Source of the DNA: CAJQQK01 sp049116495
GTDB lineage: Bacteria; Pseudomonadota; Alphaproteobacteria; Rhizobiales; Hyphomicrobiaceae
Reading direction: 5' to 3'
Assembly: GCA_049116495.1 (NCBI GenBank)
Contig: JAGDYV010000012.1
Span: 16,174 to 80,173 of the forward strand
DNA: 64,000 bases
A model generated the notes under the pieces. The model had not been told where the DNA came from and ran no database searches. It worked only from the letters and a program-made list of their open reading frames with translations. The translations under genes were made by a program, and so were the position numbers. Below, piece by piece: positions 43,875 to 53,326 of the stretch (within the stretch, counting starts at the first letter, position 1; every line of letters starts with the position of its first letter).

Positions 43875-45029
43875 CTAGGCCGCACCATTTTTTGGTGCGA
43901 CACGGTCAATCCACCATTGGCCGAGTTCCGCAACTAGAGGCTCAAGATGAGACAGCCGGCCTGTCGTTGCCAATGGTGAGCGCAACCCGCGATGCTGCAC
44001 GGCTGCAATATCGTTGTCTTCGGCAAGCGTGGTGTCCCAACGCTTATAGTAATACTTCACCTTCTCCTCAAAGTCGGACCGTGCAACCGTTTCTGATGGA
44101 AAACACGCCCCTGCGATCACAGTCGTCTGATGCGGCCCTTGCGGCATTAGTTGCAGATACCAAACACAATCCAGGGTCATGCCGAGCATCGTCGACGGGT
44201 TGAGCGCGACATAGTTGGTCCCACCGGCGGCGCGTCCTTCAAGTCCGGGAATATGGGGAAATGCGTGCTCAAGATCTTCCGGCAAAAGGGCCCGCGTGTT
44301 CTCATCGTGATGCTCTCGGATATCAAACCAGTTCCCGACCGTGGGAGCGGCTGAATGTTCCATCTCTTTCGGGTTCAGGGTTTTCTTGTGAACCGTCGCC
44401 AGATGATATTCCTCCATCGCATTCTCGAAATGGGCTTTCCAGTTGCACGCCACGACATCGACCGTCTTGCGTGTCAAGCGCAGATTGGCGAGATCGTACG
44501 AACCCATCAACTCAGGAAAGTCCCCGAGATAATCTTCCAGGGACTCCGCTTCGGCATCAAAGTTCACGAAGATAAAACAACCGTGGACTTCCAATCGCAG
44601 CTCAAGCAACCCATTGTCGGCTCGATCAAAGTCTTTGACCTTCTCCATGCCTGGGCAGCCACGCAATTGTCCGTTGAGCTCATACGTCCATGAGTGATAG
44701 GGGCACGTAAAGAGGTTGGCGTTACCCTCACCTTCGGCAACAGGTGCCGCCCGGTGACGACAGCTATTCGCAAATGCCCGAATGACATCGTCGCGCCCCC
44801 GCACGATGATGATCGGAACGCCAACATACTCGACAGCGATATAGTCACCCGCATTCTTGACCTGATCAACATGTCCGAAAAAATTCCAGGTTTTCATGAA
44901 GATATTTTTGACTTCCGCCTGATAGAATTCCTCAGACGTGTAGCACCATGGCGGCAGGCTTTCGGCCAACTCCAGCGGCTTGAACACGCCTTCGAATTGC
45001 GAGCGATCATATGTTTGAGAAACAGTCAC
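43875..45029 (-). CDS. Rieske non-heme iron oxygenase, alpha subunit type
   Basis: This 384-residue oxygenase has a Rieske cluster with ligands C90, H92, C109 and H112 (C-R-H-R and C-P-Y-H). A mononuclear iron centre is suggested by E-Y-H-L-A-T-V-H (His209 and His214). Its length and the lack of a beta-subunit gene fit the alpha-3 type that includes the N-demethylases for glycine betaine and carnitine as well as aromatic dioxygenases. No reductase or ferredoxin is in the window. It is part of the reverse operon with GS-like ligases, so an amine or glutamylated amine is a plausible substrate. Confidence 0.9.
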   Translation of the reverse strand: MTVSQTYDRSQFEGVFKPLELAESLPPWCYTSEEFYQAEVKNIFMKTWNFFGHVDQVKNAGDYIAVEYVGVPIIIVRGRDDVIRAFANSCRHRAAPVAEGEGNANLFTCPYHSWTYELNGQLRGCPGMEKVKDFDRADNGLLELRLEVHGCFIFVNFDAEAESLEDYLGDFPELMGSYDLANLRLTRKTVDVVACNWKAHFENAMEEYHLATVHKKTLNPKEMEHSAAPTVGNWFDIREHHDENTRALLPEDLEHAFPHIPGLEGRAAGGTNYVALNPSTMLGMTLDCVWYLQLMPQGPHQTTVIAGACFPSETVARSDFEEKVKYYYKRWDTTLAEDNDIAAVQHRGLRSPLATTGRLSHLEPLVAELGQWWIDRVAPKNGAA

Positions 45030-45096
45030 GGTTCTTCACTCCCAATTGGGTCACCTAGCATGACAGTGCCCCGTCACTACGGCAGGTTGCAACCCT

Positions 45097-46518
45097 CTAG
45101 AACTTAGTCAGATACTGCTCAATTTCCCACGGCGATATCGTATTGTGATAGTCCCACCATTCAGCCGTCTTGAGCTTGACGTAAGATTGGAACAGATCTT
45201 CTCCCATGACGTCCTTGCTGAGCGGGTCTGCAGAAAATGCTTCAATCGCGTGCAGCAGGGTGGGAGGCAGGGTTTTGACGCCAAGCTCATCCAATTGCGT
45301 CTGACTGAGCTCGGACATGTTGAGATTGATGGGATCCCCCGGGTCGATATCATTTTCAATACCGTCAAGCCCCGCCGCCAGCATCATTGCCGCTCCAAGA
45401 TACGGATTGACAGCGGTATCCACCGCGCGGCATTCCCACCGCGCCGCCGACAAGTAGACGCCGTGTTGCTCGCCTTCGTTATCTTCGATCTGCGGTCGCA
45501 ATACCGGCACACGCATCATGTGTGTTCGATTATTGCCACCATAGGAGATGAACACAGGCGCCCACGTATAGCCCGTCATCGATCCGGTCTTGATGAGCCG
45601 TTTGTAGGAATTGACCGTCGGGCATGTCACCGCCGCAATAGCAGCAGCGTGCTTGAGAACCCCGCCAAGGAATTGATAGGCCTTTTTCGACAAGCCCAAC
45701 CCGCGCGCGTCATCGCTGTCACCGGAAATGTTCTCACCCGAATTGATGTCTGCCAGCGACATGTTGAAGTGTGCCCCGCTGCCAGTGCGATCCGCATACG
45801 GTTTCGGCATGAACGTCGCTTCCCAACCGTATTTACGAGCGATCTCCTTCATCATCATTCGCCACAACACGAAGCGATCAGCCATTGTCATCGCGTCCGC
45901 AAACGCGAAGTCAAACTCGAACTGCCCGTTGGCATCTTCATGGTCGAATGAGTGAACGTCCCAGCCAAGTTTGTTCATGGCGCTGACGCATTCGTCCAGA
46001 AAGTCGTAGTTCTCCAATGTCAGTTGAACGTCATAGGCCGCTTTCGGAATCGTATCGACATCGTTGTTCGGCACAATTGTGCTACCGCTCTGGCGCACGA
46101 CAAACACTTCACATTCGATGCCCAGATTGAATTGCAGGCCAAGCGCTGCAGCTCGATCGATCTGCCGCTGGAGTACGTTTCGCGAACACATCGGCCAAGG
46201 CTCATCATGGTATTTCAGATTGCTCGGCACCCAGGCAACTTCAGGCCGCCATGGCAATTGCACAACCGCTGCCGGGTCGGGATGAGCCGCAAGTTCATCA
46301 TCGTTGGGCCCTTGACCAAGGCCATCGAGCGCCGCCCCGGTATAAAGCTCAGAGCCGCGCATCATCCGATCGAAGTGATCAATAGGAACGGCCTTGCCCT
46401 TGTGCACGCCGTGGACATCAACATACGACGGAAAGCAATATCGAACGCCTGCATCGCTCAGTGACTGCCGCGTATGCTTTGGGGCGGTATCGCCACTTGC
46501 CGCCGGCCGGTTCGCCAT
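45097..46518 (-). CDS. glutamine synthetase-family ligase (GlnT/gamma-glutamylmethylamide synthetase-like)
   Basis: This 473-residue protein starts behind AGGAG near 46530. Its N-terminal beta-grasp has Y-V-D-V-H-G-V-H-K-G-K-A near residue 33. Its catalytic region has the metal-binding I-E-C-E near residue 130, G-S-G-A-H-F-N near residue 250 and P-T-V-N-S-Y-K-R-L near 305. The family ligates glutamate to ammonia, methylamine or other amines using ATP. The resemblance to GlnT/type III enzymes over the N-terminus (H-P-D-P-A-A-V-V-Q-L-P-W) supports gamma-glutamylation of a small amine. It lies between the two Rieske genes of the operon. Confidence 0.85.
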   Translation of the reverse strand: MANRPAASGDTAPKHTRQSLSDAGVRYCFPSYVDVHGVHKGKAVPIDHFDRMMRGSELYTGAALDGLGQGPNDDELAAHPDPAAVVQLPWRPEVAWVPSNLKYHDEPWPMCSRNVLQRQIDRAAALGLQFNLGIECEVFVVRQSGSTIVPNNDVDTIPKAAYDVQLTLENYDFLDECVSAMNKLGWDVHSFDHEDANGQFEFDFAFADAMTMADRFVLWRMMMKEIARKYGWEATFMPKPYADRTGSGAHFNMSLADINSGENISGDSDDARGLGLSKKAYQFLGGVLKHAAAIAAVTCPTVNSYKRLIKTGSMTGYTWAPVFISYGGNNRTHMMRVPVLRPQIEDNEGEQHGVYLSAARWECRAVDTAVNPYLGAAMMLAAGLDGIENDIDPGDPINLNMSELSQTQLDELGVKTLPPTLLHAIEAFSADPLSKDVMGEDLFQSYVKLKTAEWWDYHNTISPWEIEQYLTKF

Positions 46519-46677
46519 TACTTTACTCCTCAGTGCTCACGATCACACGGAGCTTACCTTAAAGCGGCGATAAAAAAACCACATCCCAGATTTCGCAACG
46601 AAACGGCGCCTGACCTTACCGAACCAGCAATGTTATCATCACCGACGACCTTCGACGACATCGGAACCTTATCGCTG

Positions 46678-48141
46678 CTAAAACAATGAAAAGTATTCCT
46701 GCTGTTCCCAATCGGAGAGCGCGGCAAGATATCGATCCCACTCCGCTCTTTTCAGAAGTGCGTAGTATTGGGAAAACTCTGGGCCCAGGGTCTCGCGATA
46801 GAGGCTGCCTGCTTCAAAAGCAGTGATCGCGTCCAACAGATTTCCGGGAAGCTTCGGAGCAGTGCCATCATAAGGCTCTTCGACGGGCGCTGGCGGCACC
46901 AGGCTTCGCTTCACGCCGCTTAACCCCCCGAGAATTTGACTGGCAAGGACGAAGTATGGATTGGCTGCCGGCTCAGCCACTCGATTCTCTATCCGACTCG
47001 CTTGATCATCAGGCTGCATTAGCGCCCGTATCATGGCACCACGATTGTCATACGCCCATTGAATACGGTTCGGCGCCAATTGGTAGGCTTGGTAGCGCCG
47101 GTAGCCATTGATCGTCGGTGTCGTCAGAAGACATGATTCACCGGCATGCTCCAGCAGGCCTGCAATCCAGGACCCGGCCGTTTCATCGATCCTGCCGTCC
47201 TGGTCGGGAACAAATACATTGCGCCCACCATCAAGTTCAACGATCGATTGATGCAGGTGCCAACCACTCGCCGCACAAGAATCGAACTTTGGGCGGCACA
47301 TGAAGGTGGCATGCAACCCCTGTCGCGCGCACACCTGTTTGACCATCGAGCGAAACAAGACCATAGCATCGGCTTGTTCCAGCGGCCCGCCCGGCGAAAA
47401 CACGAACTCCAACTGGCTCGGCCCGAACTCCGCTTCCATTGCTCCAATGGGCAATTCCAGGGCATTGCACTGGCGCCGTAGCAGATCAATGACGTCTTCC
47501 AGTGCGTCATATCTAGCCTCACCAAGAAGTTCGAAGTTGCGCGTGATGAAGGTGACGTCAGGCGCGCGCGCCGGCATCCCCACATCGCCAGCTGCATCAC
47601 GCGGGTCCGCGACCCGGAAGACGTGAAACTCCACCTCCAAACCAGCAATCATGCCAAATCCGGCCGTGGCCAACTCCTCAATCGCACGCCGCAGAACGGT
47701 TCGCGGCGCAAACGATACGGCTCTTCCATCTGTCTGGACAACGTCGCACATCAACCAGCCGGACTTCGTTGACCACGGCAGAACCTTGAACGTGTCCGGG
47801 TTGGGCGCCAGCAACACATCGCCAGAACCCGTCAGCGTGCCATGCCCAAATCCAGCATCCGATTGCCAGACCGGAAAGACGGTGCGCTGTGATGTATCCT
47901 TGAAGAGGATCGTCGATGGTGCTGTCAGACCGCTTTTGAATGCCGCACGCAGTGCCGCAGCGACGATTGTCTTGCCACGTAGGATGCCGTGCTGATCAGG
48001 AAAGACAAGGCGAACCGTTTCGAGTTCATCGCGTTCCACCCGCGCAATGACATCCTCCGCCAGTCGGCATCCTTCCGCCGACAGCAATCCGGACCGGGCC
48101 AGCAGGCCATCCCTCAAGTCCGTTGACGACGTCGAAAACAT
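46678..48141 (-). CDS. second glutamine synthetase-family ligase
   Basis: This 487-residue GS-fold protein has the N-terminal F-P-D-Q-H-G-I-L-R-G-K near residue 46, the L-E-V-E-F-H metal site near 168, and G-W-H-L-H-Q-S near 289 in place of the classical G-x-H-x-H-x-S. P-T-I-N-G-Y-R-R-Y is near 345. It is clearly diverged from ammonia-assimilating GS and from its neighbour, so it is probably a gamma-glutamyl-amine ligase with another substrate, similar in concept to PuuA and to the ligase of aniline degradation. It follows the second Rieske gene after 60 bases. Confidence 0.82.
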   Translation of the reverse strand: MFSTSSTDLRDGLLARSGLLSAEGCRLAEDVIARVERDELETVRLVFPDQHGILRGKTIVAAALRAAFKSGLTAPSTILFKDTSQRTVFPVWQSDAGFGHGTLTGSGDVLLAPNPDTFKVLPWSTKSGWLMCDVVQTDGRAVSFAPRTVLRRAIEELATAGFGMIAGLEVEFHVFRVADPRDAAGDVGMPARAPDVTFITRNFELLGEARYDALEDVIDLLRRQCNALELPIGAMEAEFGPSQLEFVFSPGGPLEQADAMVLFRSMVKQVCARQGLHATFMCRPKFDSCAASGWHLHQSIVELDGGRNVFVPDQDGRIDETAGSWIAGLLEHAGESCLLTTPTINGYRRYQAYQLAPNRIQWAYDNRGAMIRALMQPDDQASRIENRVAEPAANPYFVLASQILGGLSGVKRSLVPPAPVEEPYDGTAPKLPGNLLDAITAFEAGSLYRETLGPEFSQYYALLKRAEWDRYLAALSDWEQQEYFSLF

Positions 48142-48201
48142 GTCAGAAAACCTTCCAACCGTGGAAACGTGTTGAGACCGTGATTGCCAGAATGGTTGGA
48201 G

Positions 48202-49542
48202 CTAGAGCAATGCATCCCATTCGCATTTCTCTCGACGGGATAGATCTCCAGCACGCCAGGCCTCTTCCCATTTTTGATCCTGCGAGCTGATCACATCGAT
48301 CGAAACCGGACCTCGAATGCCGGCAACTTCTGCTCGCTCATTCATTGGCAGCGCAGCGTCATTGTTTTGTTGAAGTCCGTCTATCGCAGCCCGGAGCATA
48401 CGGCGGTATCGGATGATGCCAACGTCTGTTTTACCGAGATGCTCGTTCGTACGATCTTGGATCCGCCCCATGGACTCAACCGCCCACTGGTCGTGCACGT
48501 TGATATCCAGACCCATCCCGGTATAGGTTTTCGTTCGCTGTTCATCAGGATCGAAGCCGTAGTTGTTTTCAGCATTCTTAAGTGGTGCGTAGTCCGGCAG
48601 ACGATGCTCCCGGAGGCGTTGCTCGCGCATGACATCCTTGTCGACCGGACGCCCGAAACTCGTAAACATTGAATACCAGTAGCAGGTCTCATCATCGACC
48701 GGCACATGCCATTGGGTGATCGTCATTTCATTCGACATCGGAATGCAAATTGCACACGGGAAAACCTGGTTCGTAACTCGAACGTGCGTGCGCTCATCAT
48801 CCAAATGACGCAGCGCGACCAGCCGCAGACCGTAGTTGGTCTGCTCGACCTGGATCTCTGGACGGGGATAATCGCGCAGCAACTGCGTCATGGGAATATC
48901 CGTATTTCCAGCCTTGTCGCGGAACTGTTTCCCATAACCACCATCCGGGTCCTCGTCCTCCAGGAAGCGATGCAGGAAGGAAGCATGAGCCGGATCAATG
49001 CCCACCTCCATCGCCTGCAACCAGTTGCATTCCCATAGTCCCTTGAAGGCGAATACGTGGCTATCCGGCGCCGCGAAACAATCCAGAGCTGGAAATGCCG
49101 GCGGTTCACCCGGCCCCATGTAGGCAAAAACGACACCATTCCTTTCGGTGACAGGATAAGACTGCGCCTTGATGCTTTCGTGCATGCGGCTACCCTCTGG
49201 TTCACCGGGCTGTTCCACACAATGGCCGGTGCGATCAAAGTGCCAGCCATGGAAGGGGCAGCGAAGGCCATTGTCATCCAGACGGCCATAGCACAGGTCT
49301 GCCCCGCGATGAGGACAATGCCGCCCGATCAATCCAAGCTCGCCGCGCTCGTTCCGGAACAACACGAGGCTTTCACCAAGCAGCTTCACCGGGATCACCG
49401 GCCGGTTCCCATCCAGCTCGATGCTCAACGCCGCGGGCTGCCAATATCGGCGCAGCACGTCGCCTGCTTTACTGGACGGACCAACGCGCGTTAGGTCGTC
49501 ATTTTCCTGCTTGCTTAGCACCGGTCTCTCCCTCTCAGGCAA
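48202..49542 (-). CDS. Rieske oxygenase, phthalate-dioxygenase-like
   Basis: This 446-residue Rieske oxygenase has ligands C76, H78, C95 and H98 (C-P-H-R and C-P-F-H). Its mononuclear iron motif D-P-A-H-A-S-F-L-H (D183, H186, H191) is in the phthalate 4,5-dioxygenase style. These single-component alpha proteins hydroxylate aromatics or remove N- or O-methyl groups. It is the first gene of the reverse operon, next to the IclR gene and its inverted motif pair, and differs enough from the downstream Rieske protein to have its own substrate. The reductase must be elsewhere. Confidence 0.9.
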   Translation of the reverse strand: MPERERPVLSKQENDDLTRVGPSSKAGDVLRRYWQPAALSIELDGNRPVIPVKLLGESLVLFRNERGELGLIGRHCPHRGADLCYGRLDDNGLRCPFHGWHFDRTGHCVEQPGEPEGSRMHESIKAQSYPVTERNGVVFAYMGPGEPPAFPALDCFAAPDSHVFAFKGLWECNWLQAMEVGIDPAHASFLHRFLEDEDPDGGYGKQFRDKAGNTDIPMTQLLRDYPRPEIQVEQTNYGLRLVALRHLDDERTHVRVTNQVFPCAICIPMSNEMTITQWHVPVDDETCYWYSMFTSFGRPVDKDVMREQRLREHRLPDYAPLKNAENNYGFDPDEQRTKTYTGMGLDINVHDQWAVESMGRIQDRTNEHLGKTDVGIIRYRRMLRAAIDGLQQNNDAALPMNERAEVAGIRGPVSIDVISSQDQKWEEAWRAGDLSRREKCEWDALL

Positions 49543-49623
49543 AAGGCGTGTTCAGCCACAACAACCGCGACACCTGGCGCTCGGGAACTCCCGCTTGCCA
49601 AGTCGAACCTATCAATCATAAAG

Positions 49624-49659
49624 TGAGCGATAATCGCACATACGTTCTATTTTCGCTCA
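49624..49659. promoter_or_regulatory. inverted pair of 13-bp motifs, probable IclR-type operator
   Basis: TGAGCGATAATCG (plus strand, 49624-49636) and TGAGCGAAAATAG (minus strand, 49659-49647) match at 11 of 13 positions and face each other across 10 bases. They lie between the divergent Rieske and IclR genes. The first motif also holds the perfect palindrome GCGAT-A-ATCGC (49627-49637). This fits binding by the adjacent IclR protein. Confidence 0.5.
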
Positions 49660-49791
49660 ATTGTCTTGTCGGGCTTGCAGCTTGTCAATGCCTCAAGGCG
49701 GTCTCTTGATCGTTTACGAACCAGTTGAAGCCCGAAGGTGCGTCTCGAACGGTCAAATGCGCAAGACCAAAGCGCCATTGAGAGTAAAGCC

Positions 49792-50547
49792 ATGCTCGAC
49801 ATTTCGCAGACCTTCGCCAAAGGCCTGCACGTTCTCAAAGCATTTGACCTGGCTGAAGCGGATCTATCAATCGCGGAAGTTGCCCGGCGGTCCGATGTTG
49901 ACCGGGCCGTCGCCCGTCGGCTCGTACACACCCTTGTCCACCTGGGCTATGCTAGGCAGTGCGGCCGACATTTTCGCCTGACACCCAAAGTGTTGCTGTT
50001 GTCCAGCGGCTTCTTACAGAGTCGACACTTCACAAAAACGGTGGTGCCTCTGCTCAACGAATTCTCCCGAGAGATCGCGAGCCCCATCTATCTCGCAACC
50101 AGAGACGGGTTCGACGTCGTCTATCTGGCGCATGCTGCTTTGGAAAATCAGGCGATCAGCCTCGGCCTTGGCGTCGGCAGCCGTCTACCCTTATTGACAA
50201 CAAGCATTGGACGCGCGCTTCTCATGACGGCCTCCGAGCAAGAACGCACGGAAGCAATAGAGAACGCACCACTGATGCAAAACACGCGCAAGACCACGAT
50301 GGAGCGAGCCGAAATCGCCAAGTGTGTGGAACAGGCGAGAGATCGAGAGGTCGTTTTTTGTGACAGCGAGTTTGAGGCAGGCGTCGCTGCAGTGGCCATG
50401 CCGTTGCCCTCGATCAACTCATTTCCGATTGCTATAGGCATGTCTTCTGAGCGCGAAACGTTCACTGCAAGCTATTTGCGCAAAGTCGAACGCGCCCTGA
50501 GATCATGTCGCAGCAATTTGGCCAACACGATACAGAACATTTGGTAG
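49792..50547 (+). CDS. IclR family transcriptional regulator
   Basis: This 251-residue protein (ATG 49792; an in-frame GTG at 49738 adds 18 residues) has an N-terminal winged-helix (about 8-65) with L-S-I-A-E-V-A-R-R-S-D-V-D-R-A-V-A-R-R-L. A C-terminal IclR ligand domain (about 80-245) has S-x-I-G-R-A-L-L near residue 130 and D-x-E-F-E-A-G-V-A-A-V-A-M-P near 190. It is divergent from the Rieske-GS operon and very likely regulates it. The effector is probably an aromatic or amine-derived acid; this is inference. It is close in form to PcaR/PobR-type regulators. Confidence 0.9.
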   Translation: MLDISQTFAKGLHVLKAFDLAEADLSIAEVARRSDVDRAVARRLVHTLVHLGYARQCGRHFRLTPKVLLLSSGFLQSRHFTKTVVPLLNEFSREIASPIYLATRDGFDVVYLAHAALENQAISLGLGVGSRLPLLTTSIGRALLMTASEQERTEAIENAPLMQNTRKTTMERAEIAKCVEQARDREVVFCDSEFEAGVAAVAMPLPSINSFPIAIGMSSERETFTASYLRKVERALRSCRSNLANTIQNIW

Positions 50548-50662
50548 TATTCATCTGCTGCGGGCCGTCAGAGTTCGCCAAGCGAATGGGATTGTCCGCG
50601 CAACAATTTCTCATGCGCGCTGATGCACACGCAGCAAAATTCGGTACGGAGCAGGCAAAGGA

Positions 50663-51583
50663 ATGAAACCGGCAGTGAAGCGCATCCTGTTCATTGCTAT
50701 GGTCGTCTTACTCGCTATTGCTGCCGGATACCAATATCGCAACGTCGTCAAAAAGCCCGCCGCCCCGTCACCCCGGTCAGCAGAGATTCTTGTCCTCGGC
50801 GACTCGCAATTGTCATTCGGTGCGGGTCCGGTCCTCAGTGCGTTCTTCCGCGATATGCCGAACCAATGTCGCGACCACGTCACCGATCCGCACGAACTCA
50901 TCGAACTCACTGGCAAGCGCTTCGCCATGATCGGCACGCGCTCGACATCACTCCAGTCCTGGACAACCAATAGTGGCAAGGCCTGGGAACTGCTTTGTCA
51001 TAAGGACAAGCGTTGGGGCGTGAACGCCAGCGCTTGGGGTACGGTCAAGCCGCCTGAGAAACGCTACATCCAGGTTGGCGAGGGTGAAAACTTCCAGTTC
51101 TGTACACTCCCCGAAACACCGCTACAGAATCTGTTCGCGAACGATTATTTTACACCCGAACTCCTGATGATCTTCGTTGGTGGCAATGGTGCCGCACGCC
51201 TCGCCAACAACCCGGCCTTGGCCGCGCAGGATGTTGCAGCCCTAATAGCGGATCTCCCCGAAAACACCGGCTGCGTGTTCATGATGACCGCTCCCGTCTA
51301 TTCAAAAGCGCAGAACGACCAACGTCTTGCGGCGCAAGCCAGCCTCCGCGCTGCATTCTCACAGCGTATTGACCGCTGTGCCTTTGTTGACGGGCACACA
51401 CAGGAAACCCGAGAAGCGATCGAGGGTATCGCCCGGTTTTTCCGCCGCCGAGAAGACGGCAGTGTCAAAGACCCCTACCATGCCAATGAAGACGCCGCCG
51501 GCCGTTTCCTTGACGCACGGCGAGGTCCATTGTGCCGCGCCCTCTCCGGCCAATTGCGACGTCACCCAAGAAACGACAGCTGA
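50663..51583 (+). CDS. membrane-anchored SGNH-like hydrolase
   Basis: This 306-residue protein has an N-terminal membrane helix (residues 8-24) followed by a periplasmic domain. SGNH landmarks are L-G-D-S-Q-L-S near residue 46 (Ser48 as nucleophile), the G-G-N-G-A-A oxyanion block near residue 172, and D-P-Y-H-A-N-E-D near residue 272 as the Asp-x-x-His. It has five or six cysteines that may form disulfides. It lies between the IclR and sulfatase genes, and could remove an ester from a glycan or aromatic sulfate substrate. It resembles the other SGNH protein in this window only in those motifs. Confidence 0.6.
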   Translation: MKPAVKRILFIAMVVLLAIAAGYQYRNVVKKPAAPSPRSAEILVLGDSQLSFGAGPVLSAFFRDMPNQCRDHVTDPHELIELTGKRFAMIGTRSTSLQSWTTNSGKAWELLCHKDKRWGVNASAWGTVKPPEKRYIQVGEGENFQFCTLPETPLQNLFANDYFTPELLMIFVGGNGAARLANNPALAAQDVAALIADLPENTGCVFMMTAPVYSKAQNDQRLAAQASLRAAFSQRIDRCAFVDGHTQETREAIEGIARFFRRREDGSVKDPYHANEDAAGRFLDARRGPLCRALSGQLRRHPRNDS

Positions 51584-51717
51584 CTGCGCGCGCGACGATA
51601 CTACTTGGCACCATATATCTAGCGGCCGGCTTCCGCTCAGGTTACGCTTGACGGCAATGAAACCAATCAGGAGCAGTTCGCAAATTGGCGGGCGGCTTCG
51701 AACGTTGAGGTATGCAA

Positions 51718-53244
51718 ATGGGGCGCAAATTTCTTCTCATCACAACCGACCAGCAACGCTACGATGGGCTCGGCTGCAACGGCGGTCAATTTGCAAAAAC
51801 ACCGGTGATCGACGGATTTGCGGAAAGCGGGATTGTATACCGGCAGGCCCGCAATCAATGCGCAGTCTGCATGCCGGCACGATGCACCGTTCTGACAGGG
51901 CAATATGTTGGCATGCATGGTGTAACGTCGAACGGCATACCCCTTCCTGAGGATCATCCAAGCGTCGTCCACGAACTCAAACGCCATGGCTACGAGACGG
52001 CACTGATCGGCAAAGCACACTTCGAACCCCATGCTACGTCCGACTATTTCGAGAACATTGCCGCCCGCGACAATCTTTTGGGGCCGCACCGTGGCTTTGA
52101 TCACATGGAACTCGCTGGCCACACCGGCCGGGCGGGTCGTTCCTTGTTTCATTATCCAAAGTGGCTCGCCGAGACGCATCCCGATGCCGTTGCTGGCTTC
52201 CACGAATACACGCGCGATGGGCATCCAAGCGCACTTGGAGGCGGCGATACGGGCGCCCCGCAAGTAGCCAATAACCCGATCGACATCGAGCACTACCATA
52301 CGCATTGGACCGCACGGCGCACGATTGACTGGTTGGCCGGCCGTGACGACAACAGCGATTGGATGTGTTGGATGAGTTTCCCCGATCCACACCATCCTTG
52401 GGACGTGCCGAATGCCGCAAAGGCCCGGTTTGAGTGGCGCGACTTGCCTCTGCCTCCAGGATATCCAGGTTCAAGAGAAGCATGCGAGGCTGTATTGCGG
52501 CAGAAACCGTGGCACTGGCTCGCGTGGTATGTCGGTGAAGCGCAACTCAATTTTGAAGTCCCGCCGGACTACATCCCGGCGAATACGACAGCAGAGCAAA
52601 TTCGCGAGGTCAATGCGGTCGTGCACGCCAAGAACGAACTCATCGATGAGGCAATTGGTGAGGTGCGCGACTATCTCGTCACGCGCGGCTGGGACGAGGA
52701 TACCGATATAATCTTTACGACAGATCACGGGGAGTTGCAGGGTGACTTCGGCATGCTGTTCAAGGGACCGTATCATGTCAACGCACTGACACACGTACCT
52801 TTGATTTGGCGCCCAGCGCCATCAGCAGCCCTTCCGCCGGCAGAAATTGAAGACCCGGTTGGCCATGTCGACATTGCCCCGACCATCCTATCGAGGGCTG
52901 GCATCGAAGTCCCTGACTGGATGCAGGGAACAGCATTGCCAACTGATCCTGGTACAACTGCTCGGGATCGCGCATTTACTGAATGGCGCGATATTTTTGA
53001 CGGCAACGAAATCGTCATGAAGACAATGGCGAAATCGGACGTCCTCGTAACCGTGTACGAGTCCACCAACCAATATAATGGAACGGAAGGTGAGTTGTAT
53101 CTTTTACGCGAGGATCCCCACCAATGGCACAACCTGTGGGACGATTCCGGTCACGCCGTGTTACGCGCCGAACTTGTCGAGGAGTTGCGCACGCACTGGC
53201 CAGCCGACCGGGAAACGCCACTTGAAAAAGTGGCGCAGGTATAG
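51718..53244 (+). CDS. formylglycine-dependent sulfatase
   Basis: This alkaline-phosphatase-superfamily sulfatase has 508 residues from ATG 51718 (GAGG 7 bases upstream; ATG 51712 is too close to it). The activation motif C-M-P-A-R (Cys51) fits C-x-P-x-R, whose Cys becomes formylglycine. Metal residues are seen in L-I-T-T-D-Q-Q (about 7-13) and T-T-D-H-G-E (about 335-340). There is no signal peptide, so it would act in the cytoplasm on an imported sulfate ester such as choline or aryl sulfate. No formylglycine-generating enzyme is in the window. The TauD-like gene converges 68 bases away. Confidence 0.87.
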   Translation: MGRKFLLITTDQQRYDGLGCNGGQFAKTPVIDGFAESGIVYRQARNQCAVCMPARCTVLTGQYVGMHGVTSNGIPLPEDHPSVVHELKRHGYETALIGKAHFEPHATSDYFENIAARDNLLGPHRGFDHMELAGHTGRAGRSLFHYPKWLAETHPDAVAGFHEYTRDGHPSALGGGDTGAPQVANNPIDIEHYHTHWTARRTIDWLAGRDDNSDWMCWMSFPDPHHPWDVPNAAKARFEWRDLPLPPGYPGSREACEAVLRQKPWHWLAWYVGEAQLNFEVPPDYIPANTTAEQIREVNAVVHAKNELIDEAIGEVRDYLVTRGWDEDTDIIFTTDHGELQGDFGMLFKGPYHVNALTHVPLIWRPAPSAALPPAEIEDPVGHVDIAPTILSRAGIEVPDWMQGTALPTDPGTTARDRAFTEWRDIFDGNEIVMKTMAKSDVLVTVYESTNQYNGTEGELYLLREDPHQWHNLWDDSGHAVLRAELVEELRTHWPADRETPLEKVAQV

Positions 53245-53289
53245 GCGATCGAACAACGGAGTGATCGCTGCCCTTAACGCAACGAAGGC

Positions 53290-53326
53290 AAAAAAGTTGC
53301 AAGACAATCCTCTATTCGGCTGCAAC
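53290..53326 (-). terminator. terminator of the TauD-like gene
   Basis: On the minus strand GTTGCA (53326-53321), inside the last codons of the TauD-like gene, can pair with TGCAAC (53301-53296) across 19 bases. It is followed directly by six T (A-run 53290-53295 on the plus strand). It is the only clear hairpin-plus-T-run in this part. Confidence 0.4.
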
